Positions 45,360-55,849 of a stretch of DNA of 64,000 nucleotides are shown piece after piece. The notes beneath the pieces are model-generated. The model was given only the letters and a program-made list of their open reading frames with translations, was not told where the DNA came from and made no database searches. This DNA comes from Paragorgia papillata (Eukaryota > Cnidaria > Anthozoa > Scleralcyonacea > Coralliidae). The number at the start of each line of letters is the position of its first letter. The first letter of the stretch is position 1. The stretch is taken from contig JAWNZC010000280.1 of assembly GCA_035771165.1 (NCBI GenBank), forward strand, positions 696,001 to 760,000, read 5' to 3'. The translations under genes and the position numbers were made by a program.

Positions 45360-45660
45360 CCCAGAGCCATTCGCTTGCCGCGCGCGTATGGGTCTGGGTA
45401 CGAGATTGTATTCGTCTCTGCTGTATTCGTGACTGGTTTCCATTGCGCATGCATGTCAGTTGCTTGGTTACAATCTCGAACCCAGTCCCAATCAGAGCAG
45501 AAAACAAAACGAGAACCGGTTAAACGGGTCTTAAACGGGTTACTTCGTCCTAAATCTTGGACGAAGCCAAACACGAATACAGCAGAGCCTACTTTTCTTC
45601 CTCTCTCTCAGCAAAGAAATAAGGAAAAGAAGGCTCTTCTCGCAGGGTATCCACATCCGT
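45360..45660. repeat. Target repeat flanking the giant element (right side)
   Basis: After CCCAGAGCC the sequence matches, inverted, 20,805-20,935: GGTCTGGGTACGAGATTG, GAATACAGCAGAGCCTACTT, then CTCTCTCAGCAAAGAAATAA and GGAAAAGAAGGCTC. An extra ~140 bp (45,430-45,560) is present here and absent at 20.9 kb. Confidence 0.7.
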
Positions 45661-45664
45661 ATAC

Positions 45665-46165
45665 ATGCGTAAAAATCTCGCAAGTTGTTACAGCATTGTT
45701 GCCTGAACAATGCTGTAACAACTTGTTGACATATGTGAACATTGATAAATGAACAACATTGTTCATCATTGTTTCAACAAGTTGTTACAGTTTGATGAAA
45801 CAACCGTTGTTCACGCATGTTGTAACAACCGAAGAACGTGTTGATACATCAACCATGTTCACCATTGTTGTAACATTGTTGTTCATCGTTGTTATTTCGT
45901 CATGCTGTTACAACATGTTGTATCATGTGCGAACAACGTTGTTGGCTATAAAAATGTGCTGTTGGAACAACTTGTTCATGACTGTTGATTTATCCGTGAA
46001 CAAGTTGTTCGAACCATAAGTGAACAACTTGTTGACAACTTGTTCACGGTGAGCAGCACAACATTGTTCACGGCGAGCAGCACAACATTGTTCACCACAA
46101 CATTGTTCACGGTGAGCAGCACAACATTGTTCACGCCTGTTGACAACCGTGAACAAGTTGTGCGT
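45665..46165. repeat. Cluster of GAACAA / TTGTTC palindromic motifs
   Basis: About 500 bp dense in short self-complementary words such as GAACAACATTGTTC, TGTTACAACATGTTGTA, AACAAGTTGTTC and GTTGTTGAACAAC-like arrangements. A local tandem repeat (CGGTGAGCAGCACAACATTG) lies at 46,045-46,130. The core is shared with the 24-bp minisatellite at 4.4 kb. It is not coding. Confidence 0.7.
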
Positions 46166-46581
46166 TTTTACGTATAGCTCTGTGAAAGAATTAGGCCAAT
46201 ATGTCCACACCTATGCGTTTTCATAGCGTTTTTATATTCTTAGAGAAGATTGAAGCAAAAGCAGCCTGCTCTTTCTTCCATAAATGATTTAACATATTTT
46301 TGTTCATGAGGATACCATAGTTCACTTACCTCGATAATATTTCTTTTCGCAAATGCGTTTCTCCAGCTCAAATTAATCTTGACCAGCAAAACTCTTCGGG
46401 CTTGATCATATTGACATGTCGCCGAAAAGACGAACGAACGAACGAACGAACACACAGAATATAAAGCGGTTTGAAAGTTAGCTGCGCCCGCAAGCTAACT
46501 TTCAGGGCACGCAATTGAAAAACTCACAAATGTAACTGAACATTATTCAACGCAACAAATAAATTCCCAACGCAGGCAGGT

Positions 46582-48362
46582 GAAGAATCAGACATAGTTT
46601 AACGCTACTCTGGCTTAAAAGTTTTTTGAACGTAGCTTAAAAAGTTACTGTTCATGACCCAACGTTTCAACACTCCGATCTAGTGTCTTCATCAGGGGTG
46701 ATCGTTGTGAAGACAGGTGCCATATTTATACTCTCATACAGCAAATAGGCTTCCGGCAGTAGACCGCCGTCTCTCTCCTCTGCAGAGGCTTTCCGTGCCA
46801 GCGGTATCCACGCGAAGCCTCTGCGGAGGGAGAGGACCGCCGTCATCAGGATTTAATGGAGCGTGGGCGCTATTGATGTACCAAGCTTCCAAACAACGTC
46901 TTTGGTGGTATCGTGGATTGGTAGTAATCATTTTTAATTACTACCAATAATTAATTACTACCAATCCACGATACCGCCAAAGACGTTGTTTGGAAGCTTG
47001 GCACATCAATAGCGCCCACGCTCCATTAAATCGTGATGACGGCGGTCTACTGCCGGAAGCCTATTTGCATCTTGTTGATAGGTAACGTCATCAATGGTTG
47101 TATGAGAGTATAAATATGGCACCTGTCCTCACAACGATCACCTCTGACACAGAAGAGTAATACAACCAGAAGTCCAACTCGAGTGAAAACTTGTCCGCAT
47201 TTCTTCAATGCGCATGCGCGATATTATACGCCATCCGACGCCATCCTACGCAATGTCCTACCACAGGGAGCCCAACTCTGACGCCTTTGATGGTCTAGTG
47301 TCTTCATCAGAGGCACAGAAGTTCAACTCGCGTTGGAACCTTTGAAGTTTGTGTCCTCGCGCATCTTGATTCGTCGCCATCCTACGCAATCCTGGCAAGT
47401 TTCCCCGGCAGTTTTGACCTTCAAAAGAAGGTTAAAACTGCCGGGGGGACGTGCCAGGATTGCGTAGGATGGCGTAGGACCACAAGGAGCCCAACTCTGA
47501 CGCCTGTGATGGTCCTTCCTCTTTTTTTGTTCTTCGGACTGAAAACCGAGGCCGCTTAACAGTTGTGTAAGCTGGGATCGCGGCGTTTCTCTTAGCAGTT
47601 GGTAATATATGCATATATATGCAAATTGCAGCGCGCGGTAATTTGAATCTCGAAACAGCTGGGGGCTTCTGTGCCACGTGAATGGCGCGTGACGCTCACT
47701 GAAAGCTGAGGCGCCTAAACACGCAGTGCGGGAAAACACGTGTTTTATCACACCGCGGGTGTTCCGCCAACGTCAATTTGTTAGAGCTCGAATTACTACG
47801 ACACAGAACGCAGCACTGCGTGTTTAGGCGTCTCAGCTTTCAGTGAGCGTCACGCGCCATTCACGTGGCACAGAAGCCCCCAGCTGTTTCGAGATTCAAA
47901 TAACCGCGCGCCGCAATTTGCATATATTACCAACTGCTAAGAGAAGCGCCGCGATCCCAGCTTACACAACTGTTAAGCGGCCTCGGTTTTCAGTCAGAAG
48001 CTCAATATAATAAACATCACAGGCGTCAGAGTTGGGCTCCCTGTGGTCCTACGCCATCCTACCCAATCCTAGCACGTCCCCCCCCGACAGTTTTAACCTT
48101 GTTTTTGATGGTCAAAACTGCCGGGAAAACTTGCCAGGATTGCGTAGGATGGCGACGAATCAAGATGCGCGAGGCGACATGCGCGAAGACATAAACTTCA
48201 AATGTTCCGACGCGAGTTGTCATTCTGGTTGTATTACTATTCTGTGCCTCTGATGAAGACACTAGACCGGAGTGTCGAATGTTGGGTCATGAACAGTAAG
48301 TTTTTAAGCTACGTTCAAAAAACTTTTAAGCCAGAGTAGCGTTAAACTATGTCTGATTCTTC
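46582..48362. mobile_element. 1.8-kb compound foldback: three palindromes in one TIR shell
   Basis: Outer arms of about 117 bp (46,582-46,697: GAAGAATCAGACATAGTTTA ... GTGTCTTCATCAGG) are mirrored at 48,246-48,362. Inside are two large palindromes: 46,698-47,140 (arms include GGCTTCCGGCAGTAGACCGC and AAGCTTCCAAACAACGTCTT) and about 47,290-48,245 (arms include GCCATCCTACGCAATCCTGG and TGAGGCGCCTAAACACGCAG). TCTAGTGTCTTCATCAG recurs at 47,290, marking the join. No transposase. The structure looks like foldback elements inserted into or assembled within one another. Confidence 0.78.
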
Positions 48363-48504
48363 AATGCTTCTTTAATATAAATCTTATAAAAAAAAGTTAA
48401 TGTTCTCTAATGACTATTTCTAAACTAATCTATTTCTCAAATTCATTGTCAGAATATTACTTCTGTTATAAGAAGCGACAATTTATGTGTCTCGATTATT
48501 TACA

Positions 48505-50290
48505 TGTCTTTGGTTTCCGTAGACTCCAACGATCCTTTGTGAAGTCTTAGGTTGCCAATTTCCAATGGTCTGGACGTACTGTGGATGAACTTTGTCTTAA
48601 ATGCTATGATAAGGAACTGTGGTTACTCTTGGTCGATATTCTGCTGGAAAGATCTGCCTTGTTCCTTCTCCTTGGTTTCCGTAGACTCCAACGATCCTTT
48701 GTGAAGTCTTAGGTTGCCAATTTCCAATGGTCTAAACTGATGGCCATAAACTGTTGACCATTTTCCAATGGTCTAAGTCTGATTCTTCAATGCTTCTTTA
48801 ATATAAATCTTATAAAAAAAGTTAATGTTCTCTAATGACTATTTCTAAACTAATCTATTTCTCAAATTCATTGTCAGAATATTACTTCTGTTATAAGAAG
48901 CGACAATTTATGTGTCTCGATTATTTACATGTCTTTGGTTTCCGTAGACTCCAACGATCCTTTGTAAAGTCTTAGGTTGCCAATTTCCAATGGTCTGGAA
49001 GTACTGTGGATGAACTCTTCTTTAAATGCCATGATAAGGAACTGTGGTTGCTCTTGGTCGATATTCTGCTGGAAAGATCTGCCTTGCTGCTTCTCCTTGG
49101 TTTCCGTAGACTCAAACGATCCTTTGTGAAGTCTTAGGTTGCCAATTTCCAATGGTCTAAACTATGTCTGATTCTTCAATGCTTCTTTAATATAAATCTT
49201 ATAAAAAAAGTTAATGTTCGCTAATGACTATTTCTAAACTAATCTATTTCTCAAATTCATTGTCAGAATATTACTTCTGTTATAAGAAGCGACAACTCAT
49301 GTGTCTCGATTATTTACATGTCTTTGGTTTCCGTAGACTCCAACGATACTTTGTGAAGTCTTAGGTTGCCAATGGTCTGGACGTACTGTGAATGAACTCG
49401 TTCTTAAATGCTATGATAAGGAACTGTGCTTACTGTTGGTCGATATTCTGCTGGAAAGAACTGCCTTGTTGCTTCTCTTTGGTTTCCGTAGACTCCAACG
49501 ATACTTTGTGAAGTCTTAGGTTGCCAATTGCCAATGGTCTGGACGTGCTGTGGACGAACTCGTTCTTAAATGCTATGATAAGGAACTGTGGTTGCTCTTG
49601 GTCGATATTCTGCTGGAAAGATATGCCTTGTTGCTTCTCCTTGGTTTCCGTAGACTCCAACGATACTTTGTGAAGTCTTAGGTTGCCAATGCTCTGGACG
49701 TGCTGTGGATGAACTCTTTCTTAAATGCTATGATAAGGAACTGCGGTTACTGTTGGTCGATATTCTGCTGGAAAGATCTGCCTTGTTGCTTCTCCTTGGT
49801 TTCCGTAGACTGGAACGATCCTTTGTGGAGTCTTAGGTTGCCAATTTTCAATGGTCTGGACGTACTGTGGATGAACTCTTTCTTAAATGCTATGATAAGG
49901 AACTGTGGTTACTCTTGGTCGATATTCTGCTGGAAAGAACTGCCTTGTTGCTTCTCTTTGGTTTCCGTAGACTCCAACGATCCTTTGCGAAGTCTTAGGT
50001 TGCCAATTTTCAATGGTCTGGACGTACTGTGGATGAACTCTTTCTTAAATGCTATGATATGGAACTGTGGTTACTCTTGGTCCGCGATATTCTGCTGGAA
50101 AGAACTGCCTTGCTGCTTCTCTTTGGTTCTTATGGACTCCAACGCTACTTTGTGAAATGTTAGGTTGCCAATTTTCAGTAGTCTGGACGTACTGTGGATG
50201 AACTCATTCTTGAATGAAATGATAAGGAACTGTGGTTAATGTTGGTCAATATTCTGCTGGAAAGATCTGCCTTGTTGCTTCTCTTTTTAT
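48505..50290. repeat. ~159-bp tandem repeat, ~11 copies, with larger period
   Basis: The unit contains TTTGGTTTCCGTAGACTCCA, GAAGTCTTAGGTTGCCAATT, GATAAGGAACTGTGGTTACT and GATATTCTGCTGGAAAGA. In the left part, two-unit blocks alternate with a spacer (GATTCTTCAATGCTTCTTTA at 48,353, 48,782 and about 49,170), giving a period near 400 bp. The spacer starts with the terminal bases of the foldback at 48,362. Because the unit is about 53 codons, frames stay open over several copies on both strands (minus: STETKEKQQGRSFQQNIDQE). Confidence 0.88.
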
Positions 50291-50329
50291 TTCTATTTTA
50301 AGAGCGGTATCAGAATGCAGTCATTCCTA

Positions 50330-51000
50330 ACTTTTGCCTTTTCATCTTTGTTCTTTCTTTTTGTTTTCTTACTTTTCCCCTTTTTCTTTCTTCCTCTCCT
50401 GCTTTTGGTTTCCTCTTTTCTTACCCTTTCTTACTACTTCTCCACCTTTTCCCTCCTATTCCTTCTTTCATTTTCTTTCCTCTCTTGACTTTCTTCTACT
50501 TCGCCTCTTTCTTGTTCTTCTTTTTTCTCCTCCTCATAATAATTCTTCTTCTTCCCTCTCCCCTCCTTTTCTTTCTCCTCCTCCTCTTCTCCTCCTGCTT
50601 TTCCTTCCCCCTTCCCCTCTTCCTTCTCCTCCCCTTCCCTCTCCCCCTCCTCTTCTTCCTTCTCCCTCTTCCTTCTCCTCCCCTTCCCTCCCCCCCTCCT
50701 TCTCTTCCTTCTCCACCTCCTCTTCCTTCTCCACCTCCTCTTCCTTCTCCCCTCCTCCTCTTCCTCCTCCTCTTCCTTCTCCCCCACTTCCTCTTCCTTC
50801 TCCCCTCCTCCTTTTCCTTCTCCTCCTCCCCTTCCTTTTTCCTCTCCACCTTTTCCTTCTACCCAACCGTCTTCTTTTTTGTCCTCCTCCTTCTCTTTTC
50901 TCTTGTCCTTTTCCTTGGCCTTCTCCTGTTTCGTCTTTTTCTTGTTCTCCTCCTCTTTCCCCTTCTCCCTCCTCTTCTTCCTCGTGCCCACTGTCATTCT
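50330..51000. repeat. ~670-bp polypyrimidine tract (C/T on + strand)
   Basis: An irregular mix of CTTCT, CCTCCT and TTCC with almost no purines from about 50,520 to 50,960. Long Glu/Lys/Gly/Arg-rich (minus) and Ser/Pro/Leu/Phe-rich (plus) frames are compositional. It could form triplex DNA (inference). Confidence 0.85.
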
Positions 51001-51305
51001 TTTATTTCTATTTCTATGAGCAACTTTAAAAGTCAACCAGTTTCTGTCGCTGTGTCACTTACACATCAAATATTACTTACTTTAACCTTGGAATGTATAA
51101 TCCCCCAGGCCATATAACCAAAATAAATTACTGATCTTTTAGTTCGCACATGAGGACTAAATCTAAAAAAATATATAGATTGTGTTTAATATATAATTTA
51201 CATGAATGACTAGAATCCCCTTCATCTTGTCTTCGCTTTTCTCCTTTCTGATCTAAAAATTTAGAAATATCCATTATTTAGTTTTATTAATTTCGATCAC
51301 AATCT

Positions 51306-51312
<7 letters not shown>

Positions 51313-51380
<68 letters not shown>
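51313..51380. repeat. (AT)n microsatellite
   Basis: About 34 AT units. Confidence 0.95.
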
Positions 51381-51382
<2 letters not shown>

Positions 51383-51394
51383 TATTTAAAACAC

Positions 51395-51525
51395 GTTCTG
51401 CGAGTGTTTTGAATGGCTTAAAAAACGATCACCATTTGGTAAGTTCGTTGGCGTAGTAATTTTGAAAAATAACGTTGTCTAAGGCGAGAAAATCAAAGCT
51501 AAAGGTTATGTAAAGTTTATGTAAG
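51395..51525 (-). repeat. Unoccupied copy of the 20-kb Harbinger target repeat
   Basis: In reverse complement this reads AGCTTTGATTTTCTCGCCTT, then AGACAACGTTATTTTTCAAA, continuing to GAACTTACCAAATGG. At 20 kb the same sequence is split at TTA (51,480-51,482 here) by the 537-bp element. It ends abruptly at about 51,525 where the BEN-gene intron repeat begins. Confidence 0.78.
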
Positions 51526-52355
51526 GGGAAAGAAAGAACATCAAAACATTAATGAAAGCTAAACTAAACTTGTTACTCTGATGAAGGGCTCTGCTTGAAA
51601 CATCAGTATTTCGTTATCATGACTAATCTCAGCAGTTTACCACCTTTTCACTTTGCTCTATCTAAAACACTGCCTACGAAGCACTTTACTATTTTAAAGT
51701 AAACTTTATTTTATACTGGATAACCCTATCAGTCATATCTAAACTGTTCTCCCTAGAGGTCCAGTAAGGACCATCCTTCATTGATCCAGTGTTACTACAG
51801 AAGAAAACCAGAGTAAACTAAACTAACTTTATTTATACTGGATAACTCTATCAGTCATATCTAAACTGTTCTCCCTAGAGGTCCAGTAAGGACCATCCTT
51901 CATTGATCCAGTGTTACTACAGAAGAAAACCAGAGTAAACTACACTAACTTTATTTATACTGGACAACTCTATCAGTTATATTTAAACTGTTCTCTCTAG
52001 AGGTCCAGTAAGAACCATCCTTTATTGATCCAGTGTTACTACAGAAGGAAACCAGAGTAAACTAAACTAACTTTATTTATACTGGATAACTCTATCAGTC
52101 ATATCTAAACTGTTCTCTCCTAGAGGTCCAGTAAGGACCATCTCTCACTGCTCCGGTGTTACTACAGAAGGAAACCAGAGTAAACTAACTTTATTTAGAT
52201 ATGACTGATTTTGTTTAGATATGACTGATAACCCTATCAGTCATATCTAAACTGTTCTCCCTGGATGTCCAGTATAAGGACAATATCCAGTATCCAGTGT
52301 TATATCAATATCCAGTGTTTCTACAGAAGGAAACCAGAGTAAACTAACTTTATTT
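51526..52355. repeat. Intronic segment with ~121-bp tandem repeats, copy 1
   Basis: It starts GGGAAAGAAAGAACATCAAA and contains about five tandem units (TATACTGGATAACTCTATCA, then CTAAACTGTTCTCCCTAGAG and TTACTACAGAAG). The same segment with fewer units occurs at 62,262-62,712 in the same orientation. It lies directly downstream (minus sense) of BEN exon A. Confidence 0.85.
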
Positions 52356-52496
52356 ATACTGGATAACCATATCAGTTGAATGAAAAATGATATTTTCTAC
52401 TATCCAGCCAACCACCGACTTCGAGAATCTTAGATCTAGCAGTTGCTAATTTCTGGCACAGTATGAGGATAATTTATTTTATTATCATACACGTAC

Positions 52497-52740
52497 CTGA
52501 TACATTCGTGGATATCAGTTCATGCGGTTCAAACATTTCCCGCACAAGATTAACCGCAAAGTTCCCGACAGAACGACTTCTTTCTTTCAGATGGATCAGT
52601 TGTGATTCATTAACTGTCTTGGATGACATACTGGTTGACAGGTCTGTGGTGGCCTGGGAGGGGGTACCAAACCCTACTTGTTCCTCCTCGTCATCAGTGG
52701 TGCGTTGTACACTATCGACATCACCATCTCTAGAAACAGA
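52497..52740 (-). CDS. BEN-domain gene, exon with N-terminal half of the domain
   Basis: Acceptor (ACTGTTTAG) at 52,741 and donor (TATCAG|GTACGTG) at 52,496. The exon encodes an acidic, Ser/Thr-rich linker (RTTDDEEEQVGFGTPSQATT), then KERSRSVGNFAVNLVREMFE and PHELISTNVSG. The latter is the first half of a BEN domain (SRS..NFA..LVR..F...EL...NV.G), a DNA- and protein-binding module of chromatin regulators, also found in mobile-element proteins. The exon ends in phase 1, exactly the phase entered by the exon at 62,255, which encodes the second half but lies upstream in the minus direction. No second-half exon was found below 51.5 kb, so this copy appears truncated. Confidence 0.7.
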
Positions 52741-52964
52741 CTAAACAGTCACCTGTTTTTAGCATCCAGTAATTATCTAGTGTTATCGTACTTATATCTA
52801 GTTTCTAAAACAATTCTTTCATAAATTAATTAAATCAAACTCATTAGTAATTCATGGGAAATTTAAAAGATATTTAAACAGTATTTAGAAATTAAGGAAA
52901 GACTACTGTCAAATCTAGCAAACTTTTAGGTCGATTTTCTCTTAAAATAGATTCGTTTGAGCAG

Positions 52965-53430
52965 CTACATGGCAAGCGGGCTAGCCCGGGTAACCTCGAT
53001 GAGAAAATGTCCATGTAATCGTTTCGACCCGGCAAAGCGGGCTGAAAAACTGTTGAACTCGCTTCGATACGCGTTCGTTTACTTGACCGTGTGAATAAAT
53101 AGTTCTGAAAAGAACTGAAATAGACCATCAAAACGTTCTTCGTGTGTTTCGTGATCATGGCGAAGACTTAATAAATTAATTAGTCTTCGTGGAGACGCTT
53201 GCGCGGGTTAGCTCAGACTATAACAATCTTTTTATTAACGATGGGCTTACAAAAGATTGCGTCGACATAAATAACAGACTAATTAGTGTTAAACTGAAGT
53301 AAAACTAACGTAACTCTGCCTTTATTTACTTGATAATTGCTAATTTCAAAACTCATTCCGGCTTACCGGGCTAGTCCGCGCGATGTAATCGTTTCGTAAG
53401 CTCAGTCCCGGTTAACCCGGCCAGCCCGGT
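52965..53430. mobile_element. Harbinger-like element copy 2 (5'/3' trimmed)
   Basis: CATGGCAAGCGGGCTAGCCC, GAAAATGTCCATGTAATCGT, AACTGTTGAACTCGCTTCGA and TACGCGTTCGTTT match 20,070-20,215. The right part matches to CCAGCCCGG. The outer GGGGGCGATTACATGG ends are missing. Confidence 0.75.
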
Positions 53431-53439
53431 TTTTTAACT

Positions 53440-54080
53440 TTTCCCGCCAAAATTATGCTTCCAGGCTCTGAAGTTTCAAAAAGAAGCTATTCTAGGTCTA
53501 CAACCCGCGCAATCTATTTGAATGCTGGGCGAGTTATAGGATTGCATGGAAACGAAAAATTGTTACGACCGCCCGAATCCTTTAACGATTGGACGATCAA
53601 AAGATGATGTAAAAAACAGGCTTAAAGTGGCTGCATACAGTGTTCGTATCTGCAATATTTTCCAATGTTACTTAAGTAACAATAAAATATTCTTCGGGAC
53701 CAATCAAATTTCAGAAGATTTTTCCGACCGCACCTGGAGTCTCTCCGAGCAGTCTGACACAGTAGATATGTGTACGCCCAAGCGTGCCTATTTTTACTTA
53801 TTGTGATTGGTGTTAAAAAGAATGGTCTTTTTAAAGAGTATCATCACTCCCAACAAACTATTAATGCTTTCACCAAGACCTTCAAACATGGCGCCACAAC
53901 CAAACTAATGCGTGTAATATGCGATTTGTGGACAATTTTTAACGAAATTTCGTTGTGGCAAGATGTTGCGTTAAAAATCGTTGTTAACAATTGTCTCGTG
54001 TAACATGCATCACCTTAGTATTATTTGAATTCATTTCAAACGTAAGTTATTTCCATGAATTCCCATGTATGTTTGTCCTA
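53440..54080. other. Low-confidence open frames, no gene recognised
   Basis: Frames at 53,546-53,804 (METKNCYDRPNPLTIGRSKD) and 53,770-54,000 are open but show no known domain or splice context. They may be part of an unknown element. I make no functional claim. Confidence 0.3.
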
Positions 54081-54082
54081 CA

Positions 54083-54690
54083 TATATTGCTAATTCCAGT
54101 TGACCGCGCCGCGCGCCGTTCTTTGACAGTTGTTCACTCGTTGTCAACAGTGGTTTGAGGACACAAACAAATACAATTGTGTTTTGTTATACAAATTAAA
54201 ACTGTACGTTACCCTGTTGATGCGTTTTGCAAAAGCTCATCTATCCGTATGAATTTCTTAGGACAAAAGCGTGATTATCCCGAGGTTGTTGATGCCGAAA
54301 CGATAAAAGTAAGCAGCAGTTGAAAGACGTGCGAAAGTGGAAAACCTTTGACCATAGATCTCAGGAGGGCTCTTTTAGATGAAATCGTCTTGTATGAAGG
54401 CAATACAGAGTTACGTTCCTGGCAGCATTTTTATCAACGCATATTCAGCGCATATATACGAAGTCGTAAAGAACTGTCAAAAAACGGCGCGGTCAAATGG
54501 AATTAGCAGTATAAGCTGAGTAATTTTCAACAACCATGTGAATATCTTGATTCTTTTGAAAGTTTTCATGGCGATAATGTAATATATATACAAGTTTTGT
54601 GGAAACACCACGTAAAATATTATAAGGCCTGAGTCAACAGGCAAAAAGCTTAGCAAATAAATATTTTACGTGGTGTTTCCACAAAACTTA
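54083..54690. mobile_element. Two foldback elements
   Basis: The first has arms GCTAATTCCAGTTGACCGCG / CGCGGTCAAATGGAATTAGC with TTTGACAGTT / AACTGTCAAA (about 54,083-54,513). The second pairs AAGTTTTGTGGAAACACCAC, then GTAAAATATT, with AATATTTTACGTGGTGTTTC and CACAAAACTT (about 54,592-54,690). Confidence 0.68.
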
Positions 54691-55161
54691 TTTATATAAT
54701 GTGAATATCTTATCGACGTCAGATTTTGAAAAACTTTTTTGAACAAACTATTTTTGGCATATTTTATTTTGACATATATTGGATCGAGATTAAAATAGAT
54801 GACTGCAAGGGGACTCGTCTAGTCCTCTCGCGGTTTTTCCAAAATATTTTTCCAAAAAGCTACGCAGTAAAGCAGATTTCTGATTTCGGTTGGGTGTTTT
54901 GTTGCAGTTACGTTTATCCAACAGTTTAATAGATTCTTGAGATTCACTGAAGCTTGACGACAAATTTAGAAAAACAATTTTCACGACATATTTTGGAAAA
55001 ACCGCGAAAAAACTGGACGTGTCCATTGAAGTCACCCTTTTAACCTCGACCGATACAGAAGATATATTAATTTTTATAATCATTTGAATTTTTTGTTTTT
55101 TTTTGTTTTTTGACACACGGTATAAAATGCAGATAAGACATGTCCATCGACCATTACGTAC

Positions 55162-55293
55162 CTATGTTCTTTTCTTCACGGCGTCCATCTCCTGCAGTTT
55201 CTTCTTGTACCTCAAAATGTCTCTCTCCAACATGCTAGCTTTCTCCGCTTGGAGTTTCAGCTCGTCATTTTGATCCCGGTAGGCATTTTGGTT
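55162..55293 (-). CDS. BEN-domain gene, coiled-coil exon
   Basis: Between an acceptor (TTCTTTAG) and a donor (CATAG|GTACGT), one frame encodes NQNAYRDQNDELKLQAEKAS, then MLERDILRYKKKLQEMDAVK and KRT. The heptad-like spacing of L, M and I and the charged residues predict a coiled coil. The exon length (132 nt) keeps phase 0, the phase in which the BEN exon at 52,740 is entered. The last codon before the donor reads TAG, a stop unless spliced elsewhere or mutated. Coiled coil followed by acidic linker and BEN domain is a common architecture. The same-gene assignment is inference from order, strand and phase. Confidence 0.5.
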   Translation of the reverse strand, partial: NQNAYRDQNDELKLQAEKASMLERDILRYKKKLQEMDAVKKRT

Positions 55294-55447
55294 CTAAAGA
55301 AAAGAACAAATCTGTCCAGTAGTTGATCCAAAAAGGAAAGAGGAATATGAAATAAAGGCAAGATTATATGATTATCGATCGAATCAAGAAAAACATATTC
55401 TTTTTACCCAAACTCATATCCTCAAGTAATTAAACGAATGCTACTAA

Positions 55448-55588
55448 GGTCCATTTACATTACGCCCAATTTCAGGTACGGCTCGGATAAAAATAGTATA
55501 CGTACCAATTTTACCCGTGCTCGGACTACCTATTTATACCAATTAAACCGAGCTGTACCGAAAATGAAGCGTAGTGTAAATAGGACTT
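55448..55588. mobile_element. 141-bp foldback MITE
   Basis: AAGGTCCATTTACATTACGC pairs with GCGTAGTGTAAATAGGACTT; inner words GGTACGGCTCGG / CCGAGCTGTACC also pair. Ends resemble the element at 2,126-2,235. Confidence 0.62.
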
Positions 55589-55591
55589 TAA

Positions 55592-55805
55592 TCAAGCAAC
55601 CGACCAACCAACCAACCAACCAACCCAAACCAACCAACCCAAACCAACATATATACCAACCCACCAAACAACATACCAACCAACCAACCCACCAACCAAC
55701 CGATCAACCGACAAACCAAACCAACCAAACCAACCAAACCAACCAAACCAACCAAACCAACCAAACCAACCGAACCAACCAAACCAACCAAACCAACCAA
55801 ACCAA
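55592..55805. repeat. (CCAA)n / (CCAAA)n microsatellite
   Basis: CAACCAACCAACC and AACCAAACCAACC units over about 210 bp. Thr/Asn/Gln-rich and Trp/Phe/Gly-rich frames are artefacts. Confidence 0.92.
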
Positions 55806-55849
55806 TAATTTTTTGATAATGATAATGACATAACTTCGGGAATCAGTGG

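Noticed and set aside
25500..45660. Inverted duplication produced by assembly rather than transposon ends
   Set aside because: The similarity stops sharply at CCCAGAG on both sides, interiors differ completely, and a related empty site exists; transposition explains all three.
50434..51036. Glu/Lys/Gly-rich 200-residue minus-strand protein
   Set aside because: Generated by a polypyrimidine tract; no complexity, domain or splice context.
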